A DNA stretch of 37,079 nucleotides from Gluconacetobacter asukensis (GCF_014174375.1 NZ_JABEQE010000025.1:1-37079), one strand, 5' to 3'; numbered from the stretch's first letter, positions 14,927 to 23,959 are shown. Notes: generated by a model from the sequence alone, not told the origin. Numbers and translations: made by a program.

Positions 14927-15649
14927 ATGCGCGCCGCAATCCGAAGTTATGGAGGTCATAGTACCAGAACGCGGCATAGTTTTGCGCAGCTTGTCCTTCC
15001 GCTTGTCGGGGCGCTGGAACTCGATATCGGCGGCCGGGGCGACAAGTTGAAAAGCGGACGTATTGCTTTCGTGGATCAGGAAACTGACCATGCTGAATAT
15101 GCCTTGGGGCAAAACCGGTTTCTGGTCGTCGATATCGAGGCAGGGCTTATCGATCCGCCGTTGCGCGAGACAATGGCACGGCAACATTTCCTGCATCTGC
15201 CATCGCCCGCGCGTTATCTGGTCGACTTCATGCGTGTCTCCTGTCAGCAGGGCACTGTCTCCGCCGAACTCGTGACACAATGGGCGCCGCTGCTCTGCGC
15301 CAGCCTGATGGCGTACCACACAGGCCAGGATGACGGTCGGCTTGCTTCACTCATGCGCGCGATCGAGGTCAATCCGGGGGGCATCTGGACAACGACGGTC
15401 ATGGCGCGGCTGGCTGGCGTCAGTCCGTCACGGCTGCACGTCCTGTTTCGCGAACGGACGGGGCTGACGCCACGCGCATGGGTGAACGCCGAACGCATCC
15501 GCCAGCTTCGACTCTGGATGAATGAGACGTCCGAGCCACTCGCCGCGCTGGCACTACGGGCAGGATTCTGTGACCAGAGTGCCATGACCCGCGCATTCCA
15601 GCGCGAGACCGGCATGACGCCGGGTGCGTTTCGTCGGGCCAGTTCCTGA
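14927..15649 (+). CDS. AraC family transcriptional regulator
   Basis: This 240-residue protein has an N-terminal sensor part of about 135 residues with cupin-like strands (LVLPLVGALELDIGG, then GRIAFVDQETDHAEYAL). A C-terminal AraC DNA-binding domain with two helix-turn-helix motifs follows (TTTVMARLAGVSPSRLHVLF and PLAALALRAGFCDQSAMTRA), ending GMTPGAFRRASS. It precedes an EamA-type transporter by 83 nt in the same direction, so it may control export of the ligand it senses. AAGGCCAGGCAGG lies just before the ATG. The ligand is unknown. Architecture and length are usual for the short, one-component AraC regulators. Confidence 0.9.
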   Translation: MRAAIRSYGGHSTRTRHSFAQLVLPLVGALELDIGGRGDKLKSGRIAFVDQETDHAEYALGQNRFLVVDIEAGLIDPPLRETMARQHFLHLPSPARYLVDFMRVSCQQGTVSAELVTQWAPLLCASLMAYHTGQDDGRLASLMRAIEVNPGGIWTTTVMARLAGVSPSRLHVLFRERTGLTPRAWVNAERIRQLRLWMNETSEPLAALALRAGFCDQSAMTRAFQRETGMTPGAFRRASS

Positions 15650-15732
15650 ACGCGACAGGTTTCTGGAGAGTCTGACAAAAAGCGCGAGCCCAGGACAAGA
15701 CCGGACCGTGCACGCCTGCCAGACAGGAGCGC

Positions 15733-16671
15733 ATGTCGAGTGTCTCATTTCCCGTCCCCCTGGTCGCCGGGTTGGCTTACGGTGTTGCTGCCGGAGCATG
15801 CTGGGGTGTCATCTTCCTTGCCCCCTTGCTGGTGCCGGATTTCAGCCCCTTTCAGCTCTCGGAGGCACGCTATATTGCCTATGGCGTGATGTCCGGCGTG
15901 CTGCTGCTTCCACGCTGGAGATCCGTCGCCGGCCGGATCCCGGTCGAGGGCTGGGGTGGCCTGTTCTGTCTCGGCGTCATCGGTAACATCGCCTACTATG
16001 TGCTGGTTGGTGCCGCGGTGAGGCTGACAGGCATTGCAACGACCGCGATCATCACCGGCTTCCTGCCGGTCCTGATCGCGGTGTTCGGCATGCGGGAGCC
16101 CGGTGCGCTTCAGGCCCGGACATTGTGGCCGTCGCTGCTTCTCATGATCACAGGCATCACACTGACCGGCATGGGTGCGTTTGGCCATGCGGCCGGCGGA
16201 ACAAGCGACTGGGTTCACCGCGCGGAAGGGATGGCGTGCGCGGCGGCGGGTCTGGGTTCCTGGACCGCTTTCGCCATTCTGAATGCACGCTGGATGCGGC
16301 GTCTGCCCGATGTCGGCGCGGGAGAATGGGGCCTGGCGACGGGTGTCGCCACCGGCCTGCTCGGCCTGGCGGCGCTTCCATTCGCCGGATTTGGGTCGGG
16401 TGCGCATGCGACATCGTGCTGGCTTGGCTTCATCGGGGTTTCGATCGGAGTGGCGGTGATAGCTTCCGTGCTGGGGGGAACATTCTGGAACGCGTGCAGC
16501 AGGCGGCTTCCGATGACGCTGAGCGGTCAGATGGCGGTCGGGGAAACGCTGTTCGCGCTGCTATATGGATGTCTCTGGTCGGATCATGGACTTTCTGGGG
16601 TGCAGATCGTCGCGGTGATTCTTTTGATCGGCAGCGTCGCGATCAGCGCTGTCGCCCATAGAAACCTTTGA
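15733..16671 (+). CDS. EamA/DMT family transporter
   Basis: This 312-residue protein has about ten hydrophobic helices in two EamA-like halves. The first includes GLAYGVAAGACWGVIFLAP and ATTAIITGFLPVLIAVFGM. The second includes AAAGLGSWTAFAILNARWMR and MTLSGQMAVGETLFALLYG, where the EamA pattern of a helix with small residues recurs. The family exports amino acids, nucleobases or other metabolites across the inner membrane. It follows an AraC regulator in the same direction, without overlap. The substrate cannot be read. AGACAGGAGCG lies just before the ATG at 15733 and supports that start. Confidence 0.88.
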   Translation: MSSVSFPVPLVAGLAYGVAAGACWGVIFLAPLLVPDFSPFQLSEARYIAYGVMSGVLLLPRWRSVAGRIPVEGWGGLFCLGVIGNIAYYVLVGAAVRLTGIATTAIITGFLPVLIAVFGMREPGALQARTLWPSLLLMITGITLTGMGAFGHAAGGTSDWVHRAEGMACAAAGLGSWTAFAILNARWMRRLPDVGAGEWGLATGVATGLLGLAALPFAGFGSGAHATSCWLGFIGVSIGVAVIASVLGGTFWNACSRRLPMTLSGQMAVGETLFALLYGCLWSDHGLSGVQIVAVILLIGSVAISAVAHRNL

Positions 16672-16790
16672 CGCGGCCCTGCGAAGCGACGCGCGTATCC
16701 GGTCTCGACGGGGCGGGAGGCGTTCTTGCGGACACCCGGCCGGTGGGCGCATCCTTCCGTGGGACTTCACATCTGGCCGGGAGACGGATT

Positions 16791-16997
16791 TTGGTTTCTC
16801 TGTTTACGCCCCTGCGGGTCGGCGATCTGACATTGCCCAATCGGGTCATCATGGCCCCGCTGACACGCCAACGAGCCGGGGAGACGCATATATCGACTAT
16901 CCCACCTTGGGCGAAGCCCGAGACTGACGGCCGGCTTTCCCCGAACTGTCCGTTTTTTATCCGCAATGCCGCCAGGTCATGGCGGCATCGTTTGTAA
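16791..16997 (+). pseudogene. Old Yellow Enzyme family gene, truncated after the N terminus
   Basis: From a TTG at 16791 the frame reads VSLFTPLRVGDLTLPNRVIM followed by APLTRQRAGETH. This is the first strand and flavin-binding start of the NADH:flavin oxidoreductase (OYE, NemA-like) family, whose members have about 360 residues. GGGAG lies 8 nt before the TTG. After about residue 36 the sequence is unrelated and stops at 16997. Everything needed for catalysis is missing. It lies directly before a scar of a conjugation module, so deletion or insertion probably removed the rest of the gene. Confidence 0.7.
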
Positions 16998-17037
16998 TTG
17001 AACCGGGCTTTGGTGTGCCACCTGATCGGTTCCTGTC

Positions 17038-17222
17038 ATGAACCAGACCAAGATCCTCTGGGGTTATGACCGCCACGCGGATCAAACATACCATCCGGTT
17101 ACCGGCCGATCTCAGCATGCGGCCGGCCGGCTACGCGGCCCGCGAGAAGGTGCCAGGCGCTGATCGTGGAGACGGCTGAGCCGGTGCTCCAGCGTTTTCC
17201 TCAGCCGCGCCTGCAAAACTAG
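17038..17222 (+). pseudogene. Conjugation-module scar: TraG start joined to frameshifted CopG-type repressor
   Basis: At 17038 an ATG begins MNQTKILWG, which resembles the first residues of VirD4/TraG coupling proteins, and homology then stops at once. Overlapping it, an ATG at 17066 begins MTATRIKHTIRLPADLS and continues YAAREKVP. After a one-base shift near 17152 it continues QALIVETAEPVLQ. Together these match a ribbon-helix-helix (CopG-type) protein of the sort that sits between traG and trbB in Tra/Trb modules. The arrangement fits an internal deletion of traG plus decay of copG. The CopG part is reasonably supported; the TraG part rests on nine residues and is weak. Confidence 0.5.
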
Positions 17223-17325
17223 CGATCGATTATAGGGGCCGGGTTTTAGATGCGCAGCATGGGTCCGGGTCAGCGGGCCAAGCGGAAGGTACGGTCAGAA
17301 GGATCCAATTGTGAAAAGCAGATGT

Positions 17326-18273
17326 TCAGAATGACGATCTACTTGGCGTTTTTTTGTACCCATCCCGGAAGGCCATAAACGCTTCAGGCATTGCCGCGAA
17401 CTGTTCGATGATAAAATCCGCGAAAGCCCTGACCTTGGGAGAGAGGCTGCGGGACGCTGGCCATATGATCCAGAGTGATTCGATGGAAAGACAATAATCG
17501 GCCAGAAGCGGCATCAGTTTCCCTGAAGCAATGGCGTCCCACGCAACGTAAACAGGCAGATGCACGAGCCCCAGACCACCGACCGCAGCCCGCAGTGCCG
17601 CATCGCTATTGTTGAAGATCATGGTTTCAGGCAAGCGAGGCTGCTCGTGAGGTGGGGCATAAACCCACGGAGCCAGCAGTCCGGTGTTGGGATAGCGATA
17701 ACGTAAACAGCGGTGGTTCTGAATGTCGGCTGGTGCGAGAGGACGGCCATTTTCCTTCAAATAGGAAGAGCTGGCGCATGTGATGAAATGCTGATCGCCA
17801 ATGCGACGTGCTATCAGCCGAGAATCCGCCAGATTGCCGCTTCGGAGAACGACATCAATATCCTCATCAATCAAATCAACAATTCGATCCTCGAGCGCGA
17901 TATCGAGGTCGATTTCAGGATAGCGTCTCACAAAGTCCGCGATAAGCGGCATGAGAAGATGTTGCCCGACGATATGTGGCACATTCACCCGCAGGCGACC
18001 ACAGGGTGCCGTCCGCGAGTGATGGAGAATTGCCTCGGCATCCCGGATGTCGTCCAGCGCCTGACGACACCGTTCGTAGAAAAGGGCGCCAGCTTCCGTC
18101 AGTCCAATGGTGCGCGTGGTCCGATTCAGAAGCTGTATACCCATGCGACCCTCCAGCCGTGAGACGCTCTTCGCAACCGCCGACGCTGTGATTCCAAGAT
18201 GCTTGCCAGCTCTGACGTAACTCCGAAATTGAGCAGCAAAGACGAAAGGTTCCAGGCCGGATAGGGAATCCAT
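17326..18273 (-). CDS. LysR family transcriptional regulator
   Basis: This 315-residue LysR-type regulator has an N-terminal helix-turn-helix (FVFAAQFRSYVRAGKHLG, then ITASAVAKSVSRLEGRMG, then LLNRTTRTIGLTEAG). A substrate-binding domain of the CrgA-like subgroup follows (GRLRVNVPHIVGQHLLMPL, then DIALEDRIVDLIDEDIDVVL). It is divergent from an MFS transporter with a 94-bp gap that holds an 11-bp palindrome, so it probably regulates that exporter. Its overall composition is less GC-rich than the flanking catabolic genes, and the last residues (KKTPSRSSF) are basic and unlikely to be structured. The inducer is unknown. Confidence 0.9.
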   Translation of the reverse strand: MDSLSGLEPFVFAAQFRSYVRAGKHLGITASAVAKSVSRLEGRMGIQLLNRTTRTIGLTEAGALFYERCRQALDDIRDAEAILHHSRTAPCGRLRVNVPHIVGQHLLMPLIADFVRRYPEIDLDIALEDRIVDLIDEDIDVVLRSGNLADSRLIARRIGDQHFITCASSSYLKENGRPLAPADIQNHRCLRYRYPNTGLLAPWVYAPPHEQPRLPETMIFNNSDAALRAAVGGLGLVHLPVYVAWDAIASGKLMPLLADYCLSIESLWIIWPASRSLSPKVRAFADFIIEQFAAMPEAFMAFRDGYKKTPSRSSF

Positions 18274-18297
18274 CTTGTTGCTCCACGTTCAATTCCA

Positions 18298-18308
18298 GAC
18301 ATTATGTC
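18298..18308. promoter_or_regulatory. Palindrome in lysR/MFS divergent region
   Basis: The odd palindrome GACAT-T-ATGTC lies midway between the two divergent genes. It is a plausible LysR or other repressor site; only the palindrome itself is seen. Confidence 0.35.
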
Positions 18309-18367
18309 CGCACAACAGAGACATTTGTTCTCTTTCATACGAATTGCAGAAATTATATCCTATATGA

Positions 18368-19591
18368 ATGCAAGACACACTCTCTGCTTTGCCCTCCGCC
18401 TCCACCTACAACCTGAGACAGGCAATCCTTCAGCCGGTTCTTGCCGTTGGCACCGGAACAGGTTCCATGGGGCTGGCACTCTCGGCTCTTCCTCTGGTCT
18501 TGCACGATGCCTGGTCCCTGCCGCTCGCGACCATCGGCTGGACCATGGGAACCCAGTCCGTTGCCACGCTTCTGTCCCGCCTGTACGCGGGACGCCTGAG
18601 CGACAGGATGGGTGGTGGTCGGGCCCTGACACTTGGACTTGGCGCGGCCGCACTGTCCGGAGGGTGCTATCTAACCGCGCTTGCGCCATTATGGCCGCAG
18701 TCTATCGCACTTGCGCTGGTGCTGCTTGGCCGACTTTTCATGGGATTGAGCGAAGGTCTGATGGTGACAGGCGGCGGTGCCTGGATCATTGGTGCCGTTC
18801 CGGCAGACAGGGTGGGTGCTGGGATGTCGTGGTTCGGCCTTGCCATGTTTGCCGGACTTGCAGCGGGAACAACGGCAGGCATCATAATTGATCAGGCCGC
18901 CGGATTTGGAGCCGTAGCCATCCTTACCTCGACCCTTCCGATAGTAGGAATGATCCTGTCCGGCTGGCCTCGACGACCTGGTGAACATTCCGTCGCTCAG
19001 GGTGCTGTTCCATGGCGCCAGCTCTTTCGGACAGTCCTGCCAGCAGGCCTGCTGCTCGCGCTCTCCTCCATCGGGTTTGCGGTGATTTCCTCGTTCCTTG
19101 TTCTGGCATTTGGTCAGAAGAACTGGGGGCATGGGGGATATGCCCTTGCGGCTTTCTGCGTCGGTCACGTCGTGGCTCGTTTTGCGGGAGGACACAGGAT
19201 CGACCGACATGCCGTACGAGTGTCTGGCTCCATGATGTTGGCGATGGAAACCATGGGGTTTGTTATGCTCTGGCTGGCGCCAAACCCTATCGTAGCCATG
19301 GTTGGAGCACTGATTAGCGGTGCGGGATTTTCCCTGATCTATCCTGTTCTTGCCATCCCATTCGCGCGCGTGGTTGTGCCCGCCTTCATCGGATCGGCAA
19401 TGGGACTTTATGACATATTTTTTGACGTTGCTCTGGGCGCGGGATCGATCGCTGGCGGCATGCTGACGCGGAACTTTCCGGTGCAGGCTGTCTTCCTGAT
19501 GGCGGCCCTTTCCTCCGGGGCTGCTCTGATCATGCTGGCGTCAACCAGCCGACATTCATGGATGAAGATGAAATGGGATGGAGAAAAATGA
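18368..19591 (+). CDS. MFS transporter (arabinose-efflux/YfcJ-like)
   Basis: This 407-residue protein has twelve predicted helices in two six-helix halves. The loop between helices 2 and 3 carries the MFS signature YAGRLSDRMGGGRAL, and the start of the second half has FAGGHRIDRHAVRVSG at the equivalent place. AWIIGAVPADRVGAGMSWFG resembles the helix-5 region of drug/sugar exporters of this family. It is divergent from a LysR regulator that probably controls it. The start at 18368 has only a poor ribosome-binding site, but hydrophobic sequence follows soon after, so it is acceptable. The transport substrate is unknown. The coding sequence is followed by an AT-rich, gene-free stretch. Confidence 0.9.
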   Translation: MQDTLSALPSASTYNLRQAILQPVLAVGTGTGSMGLALSALPLVLHDAWSLPLATIGWTMGTQSVATLLSRLYAGRLSDRMGGGRALTLGLGAAALSGGCYLTALAPLWPQSIALALVLLGRLFMGLSEGLMVTGGGAWIIGAVPADRVGAGMSWFGLAMFAGLAAGTTAGIIIDQAAGFGAVAILTSTLPIVGMILSGWPRRPGEHSVAQGAVPWRQLFRTVLPAGLLLALSSIGFAVISSFLVLAFGQKNWGHGGYALAAFCVGHVVARFAGGHRIDRHAVRVSGSMMLAMETMGFVMLWLAPNPIVAMVGALISGAGFSLIYPVLAIPFARVVVPAFIGSAMGLYDIFFDVALGAGSIAGGMLTRNFPVQAVFLMAALSSGAALIMLASTSRHSWMKMKWDGEK

Positions 19592-20623
19592 TACGCCAGT
19601 CATAATACAAATCATAATTGGAATCATGAATAATTGCGGTTATTTCGTGCTGAACGAATATCGATAAAAAATCTGTAGGATATAATATTCATTTAATAGA
19701 GATTACTATTTCCATAGTTCTATCTTATGGGGGTGGCCGTGACGTCTGTATTTGGAAAATCTCTATAGTAACTTGAGTATTGCACCTGAAGCGAAACCGG
19801 TAGCCTCCGGAAAAAATATCGTCGGCGGAAGATCCGGCGGTGCCGATGACCATGCCGTCGATCAATCCGCACGGGCCGATCCGCATCGGCGACGGCGGCA
19901 TTGAAGATCGTCACGAGCATTGCCAGCGCGACATCCGCCTGATCGCCTGCTCACGAAGCTGCTCCCGGACGTTGCAAGAATGCTCCGGCAGGCTTCAGGC
20001 CGAGGCAAGCCCCGCCCCGACGAACGCCTTGACGATAGAGGGCTCCGCGTGATCTCGCATTCTGCCAGGGGACGATCCGTTTTCCGCCATTCCTGAAAAA
20101 TACCGGTACCGACAAAAATCGACGGTAATTTACGGCAGTCCCTCCGTTCCACATCGCGGGGCGGTGACGCGAAGCCCGTCGTGACGGACTGGATCCGATC
20201 CGGTCTCATGAGGACCCGCTCGAATCCAGCATCGCATGCTGATCGATCTGGTCATGTTACTGGTTAACGGCGGCTATCGCGGGCTGCCGCCGTGTCGGCA
20301 TGTTCCGGGCCATAAAACACATTTCCGTCAGCTTTCCGGAATTGCCGTCACCGATCAGTCACCGATCACGTGACGATCTGCGGGCGGATTTTGCGCAAAA
20401 AGCGATGCTTGGAACAATCGGTGGGCCCGGTCATCTGCACGACAAACACTGTTTGCCGACGGGCGATCAGGGACTGATCCTGCCGCCTCGTGGACCGACG
20501 TCACGATAAAGTCACTCTCCACGCGCATCCCAAGGGTGATGATATCGTTCACATCGCCGGTTGCGGGTCGCCATGGTGGCGATTCTGCGGACACGCGGAC
20601 AATGCGCGGGAGGGAACGGCATC
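19592..20623. other. About 1 kb without a recognisable gene
   Basis: The first 200 bases are clearly AT-rich and contain no long frame. From about 19800 the composition returns to GC-rich, and short frames on both strands are broken by stops without recognisable protein motifs. A tandem 11-mer at 20347 and the leader of the next gene lie near the end. The sharp composition change and lack of coding signal suggest a deletion or insertion junction. Confidence 0.6.
20347..20368 (+). repeat. Tandem 11-bp direct repeat GTCACCGATCA x2
   Basis: GTCACCGATCA occurs twice head to tail. The second copy overlaps the 8-bp palindrome TCACGTGA (20366-20373). The block lies about 250 bp upstream of the 20624 gene cluster and could be a regulator site for it; function is inferred. 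Confidence 0.35.
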
Positions 20624-21160
20624 ATGGCGGAACCGGCCGGGACGGGGATTGCCGGGGGAAACCATCCGTCGCCGGCGCGCGACCTGGAGCGGATCGCCCG
20701 GCAGGAGCGCGCGCTGATCCTGCCCGGCCTGACAGAGGATGATGCCTGGCGTATGGGGTGCTGGCTGCGCCAGGCGGCCAGCACGCATGGTTATCCGATC
20801 GCGATCGACATTCGCCGGGGCGAGCAGACGCTGTTCAGTGCCTGTCTGGAAGGGGCGACGCCCGACAATCTGGGCTGGATCGCGCGCAAGACCCGCCTGA
20901 CGGCGCGCTTTCACCGGGCCTCGTATGCGATCGGCCTGCAACTTGGCCAGGAAGGCAAGACGCTTGCCGAGCGGTTCGGCCTGTCCGAAGCCGAGTACGC
21001 CCCCTTCGGCGGGGCGTTTCCCCTGCGCGTGCGGGGGGTGGGGGTAGTCGGCACGCTGTGCGTTTCCGGCCTGCCGCAGCGCGAGGACCACCGGCTGGCG
21101 GTCGAGGCCCTGGCGGCGTTCATCGACATGTCGCCTGAGGCGATCCAGATCCCACCCTGA
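20624..21160 (+). CDS. UPF0303 / HbpS-GlcG-like heme-degrading-domain protein
   Basis: This 178-residue cytoplasmic protein matches the UPF0303 family. LERIARQERALILPGLTEDDAW opens the fold, AIDIRRGEQTLFSACLEGATP and ARFHRASYAIGL form the core, and GGAFPLRVRGVGVVGTLCVS with GLPQREDHRLAVEAL ends it. The fold is the HbpS/GlcG type, seen with heme-binding and with sugar-acid gene clusters; the physiological role of most members is unknown. The start at 20624 has GGGAGGGAAC just upstream. It lies 312 nt before the Gfo/Idh/MocA gene and probably heads the same cluster. A role in handling a substrate of that pathway is inferred only from location. Confidence 0.87.
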   Translation: MAEPAGTGIAGGNHPSPARDLERIARQERALILPGLTEDDAWRMGCWLRQAASTHGYPIAIDIRRGEQTLFSACLEGATPDNLGWIARKTRLTARFHRASYAIGLQLGQEGKTLAERFGLSEAEYAPFGGAFPLRVRGVGVVGTLCVSGLPQREDHRLAVEALAAFIDMSPEAIQIPP

Positions 21161-21472
21161 AGCGGAACGGATGATCTTGCAGTGCACGAATACGAATTTG
21201 TGAAGTGGCTGAAGAGACAAGTTCTTGCCGGGACGAGGGTGATGGCCTCTATGATCGGATCTTGTGCCCTGCCGGGCTCGGCGGAGGCGCTGCGCGGGCA
21301 CGGGCGGATCGTCAGGGCAGTCGACCGTCCGGGCGGGACATGCCGATGGAACATCGCTCCATCCGCGCCGTTCCGTTTCGCCGTGCGGCGTCCTGCAGGT
21401 TTTTCATCCGATCTCTACGACAATCAATAAGACGAACAAGGGCCGGAGTCGGTGGCTCCGGGGGAGGGCGGA
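21161..21472. other. Gene-free stretch between UPF0303 and Gfo/Idh/MocA genes
   Basis: About 310 bases with short open frames on the plus strand but no recognisable protein. A promoter for the downstream operon may lie here; I see no clear -35/-10 pair. GGAGGGCGGA at 21463-21472 is the ribosome-binding site of the next gene. Confidence 0.5.
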
Positions 21473-22477
21473 ATGACGCATCCAACCGGATGGGGTCTGA
21501 TAGGTGCAAGTAATGTCGCGCGGGAATGGATCGTCGATGCGATCCGTACCCAGCCCGGCGGAGAGGTTCGTGCGGTACTCAGCAGCGATGCCGGGCGCGG
21601 GGCGGCATTCGCCCAGGCCAACGGTATCGCCTATCACACGACGTCGCTACAGGATCTGTTGTCCAGGCCGGACATCGACGCGGTCTATATCAGCACCGGC
21701 AACCGGCTGCACTTCGAACAGACCATCGCAGCGGCACGGGCGGGAAAGCATGTCATGTGCGAAAAACCGCTGGCCCTGTCGGTGGAGCACGCAAGCGAGA
21801 TGGTGCGCGTCTGCAACCATGCGGGCGTCGTCCTGGGGACCAACCATCATCTGCGCAATGCCGCCACGCACATGGCCATTCATGGCCTGATCGAGGACGG
21901 GCGGATCGGCGGGCTGATCGCGGCGCGGGTGTTTCACGCCAATTTCCTGGCTGCCGCCCTGCAAGGATGGCGCGTCAAAGACCAGGATGGCGGCGTGATC
22001 CTGGACAGCACGATCCACGATATTGACACGCTGCGTTTCCTGTTCGATGAAAATCCCGTCAGCGCCTTCGCCATGACGCAGAGCGGGCGCCTGGCGCGGG
22101 ACGGGATCGAGGACGGCATCATGGCCGTCCTGCGTTTTCCCGGCGACGTGCTGGTGCAGATTCATGGCGGCTATACCACGCCGTTTTCGCCCGGCGGCAT
22201 CGAAATCATGGGCGAGCGGGGCGTCATCATCGGCCGCGACTGCATGAGCCAGCAGCCGATCGGCACCGTGTCGGTACGCGACGCCGATGGCGAACATGAA
22301 ATCCCATTGAAGCATCATAATCTTTACCATCGCGCCTTCGGCCTGTTCACCAGTGCCATCCATGGCGATGGCCGACCCGCCGCCACCGGCGAGGATGGCG
22401 TCGCCTCGCTTGCCATCGCGCTGGCCCTGCGCGAATCCGCCCGAACCGGGCGCGAGATCGGGATCAATGTGCCATGA
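21473..22477 (+). CDS. Gfo/Idh/MocA family oxidoreductase (1,5-anhydrofructose-reductase-like)
   Basis: This 334-residue NAD(P)-dependent sugar dehydrogenase/reductase has an N-terminal Rossmann domain (WGLIGASNVAREWIVDAIR). The family motif EKPLALSVEHA carries the catalytic-pocket Lys of EKP. A C-terminal alpha/beta domain holds DGGVILDSTIHDIDTLRFL, with the conserved Asp-x3-His pair. The early segment DAVYISTGNRLHFEQTIAAA is like enzymes acting on 1,5-anhydrofructose and related sugars. GGAGGGCGGA precedes the ATG. It overlaps the MHS transporter gene by ATGA (22474-22477). It probably reduces or oxidises a sugar derivative brought in by that transporter. Exact substrate unknown. Confidence 0.9.
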   Translation: MTHPTGWGLIGASNVAREWIVDAIRTQPGGEVRAVLSSDAGRGAAFAQANGIAYHTTSLQDLLSRPDIDAVYISTGNRLHFEQTIAAARAGKHVMCEKPLALSVEHASEMVRVCNHAGVVLGTNHHLRNAATHMAIHGLIEDGRIGGLIAARVFHANFLAAALQGWRVKDQDGGVILDSTIHDIDTLRFLFDENPVSAFAMTQSGRLARDGIEDGIMAVLRFPGDVLVQIHGGYTTPFSPGGIEIMGERGVIIGRDCMSQQPIGTVSVRDADGEHEIPLKHHNLYHRAFGLFTSAIHGDGRPAATGEDGVASLAIALALRESARTGREIGINVP

Positions 22478-23901
22478 AGCAGCCAATTTTTGCCGGCGCC
22501 GCCCATGGGAGCGCCCCCATTATCCGGTCACGCGCGCCGCAGCGCGAAGCGGTGTTGTCCAGCCCTGAGATCACCGTGGCGGACCTGCGCCGCGCGGCCT
22601 GGACCAGTTCGCTGGGCAGCGCACTGGAATATTACGATTTTGCGCTATACAGCCTGGCGTCGGCGCTGGTGTTTGGCCCGCTGTTCTTCCCGCACCAGAG
22701 CAAAAGTGTCGGGTTGATCGCCAGCTTCGCCACCTACTTCCTGGGATTTGCCGTCCGCCCCATCGGCGGTGTCGTGTTCGGCATGATGGGCGACCGTTTC
22801 GGGCGCAAGCTCGTCCTGCTGATCACGGTGACGCTGATGGGGGGCGCCAGCACCGCCATCGGCCTGATCCCCACCTACGCCAGCATCGGCATCTGGGCGC
22901 CGGTCATGCTGATCATGATGCGCCTGCTGCAAGGTCTCGGCGCCGGGGCGGAACAGGCCGGGGCCGCCGTGCTGATGACGGAATATGCCCCTACGGGCAA
23001 GCGGGGTTTCTATGCTGCCCTGCCGTTCCTGGGCATCCAGATCGGCACGGTCATTGCCGCCATCGTCTATTTCGCGTTGCTGTTCCATGTGTCCGACGTG
23101 GTGGGAAGCTGGCTGTGGCGCCTGCCGTTCCTGCTCAGTTCCGTCATCCTGCTCGTTGCCCTGTATATGCGTATGACGCTCAAGGAATCGCCGACCTTCG
23201 CGGGGATCGAGGAGGAGGAACGCGCCCAGTCGATGTCCCTGCCCGAGGTAGTGCGGGAATCGTGGAAGACGATCCTGCTGGGCATGGGCCTGCGCATGGC
23301 CGAGAATGGCGGGTCTTCGATCTATCAGGTCCTGGCCGTCAGCTATTCGGTCAACGTGGTGGGCATGCGCAATGCCACCGGCGCGCTGTCGCTGCTGTGC
23401 GCGGCTGTCGTGGGGGCCTGCGTGATCCCGGTGGCGGGAATGCTGAGCGACCGGTTCGGGCGCATCGTCGTCTATCGCGGGTTCGCCATCCTGCAGCTGG
23501 TGGCTGCCCTTCCGGTCTGGTACGCGCTCAGCTTCGGCTATCTGCCGCTGACGATCGCGGCATTGTCGCTGGCGCTGGGCTGCGCCACCTGGGGCATGTT
23601 CGGCACCCAGGGCGCGCTGCTGCCGGAAATGTTCGGCTCGCGCCATCGATATCTGGGCGTGTCGCTGACGCGCGAGGTTTCGGCCGTGCTGTCCGGCGGG
23701 CTGGCGCCGCTGGTGGGGTCCGTCATCATCGCGATGGTCAGCCGTCATGATACCGCGTCGGCCCATCCCGGCCTGATCGCGTGGCTGCCGCTGGCGCTGT
23801 ACGTGATGGTGCTGGCGGCCATGACGATCGTGGCCACGCTGTTCGCCCCGGAACCGCGTAACCGCGATCTGCTGGACCGGCGGGATCTGATCAATAGCTG
23901 A
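22474..23901 (+). CDS. MHS-family MFS transporter (metabolite:H+ symporter)
   Basis: This 475-residue protein has twelve predicted helices. The N-terminal half has SALEYYDFALYSLASAL, typical of the metabolite:H+ symporter family (ShiA, ProP, KgtP relatives). The loop signature GMMGDRFGRKLVLL follows, and helix 4 contains MRLLQGLGAGAEQAGAAVLM. The second-half repeat GMLSDRFGRIVVYRGF is intact. Members import carboxylates, shikimate or osmolytes with protons. The first 35 residues are extra hydrophilic N-terminal sequence. It is coupled to the Gfo/Idh/MocA gene and followed by two enzymes acting on 2-oxo or 2-hydroxy acids, so an organic acid or sugar acid is the probable cargo. Confidence 0.92.
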   Translation: MKQPIFAGAAHGSAPIIRSRAPQREAVLSSPEITVADLRRAAWTSSLGSALEYYDFALYSLASALVFGPLFFPHQSKSVGLIASFATYFLGFAVRPIGGVVFGMMGDRFGRKLVLLITVTLMGGASTAIGLIPTYASIGIWAPVMLIMMRLLQGLGAGAEQAGAAVLMTEYAPTGKRGFYAALPFLGIQIGTVIAAIVYFALLFHVSDVVGSWLWRLPFLLSSVILLVALYMRMTLKESPTFAGIEEEERAQSMSLPEVVRESWKTILLGMGLRMAENGGSSIYQVLAVSYSVNVVGMRNATGALSLLCAAVVGACVIPVAGMLSDRFGRIVVYRGFAILQLVAALPVWYALSFGYLPLTIAALSLALGCATWGMFGTQGALLPEMFGSRHRYLGVSLTREVSAVLSGGLAPLVGSVIIAMVSRHDTASAHPGLIAWLPLALYVMVLAAMTIVATLFAPEPRNRDLLDRRDLINS

Positions 23902-23959
23902 CATCCGTGGGTATCGGCAGAGTGTGCGGGCAGGACATGCTGCCTTGGGGAGTATGGGC

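Noticed and set aside
21182-21430. Plus-strand frame of 82 codons between the UPF0303 and Gfo/Idh/MocA genes
   Set aside because: No family resemblance, poor start context and a long unstructured Arg/Gly-rich end; left as non-coding.
22645-23904. Long minus-strand frame (419 codons) opposite the MHS transporter
   Set aside because: The translation is His/Arg/Gln-rich without hydrophobic core or motifs, typical of an antisense shadow.
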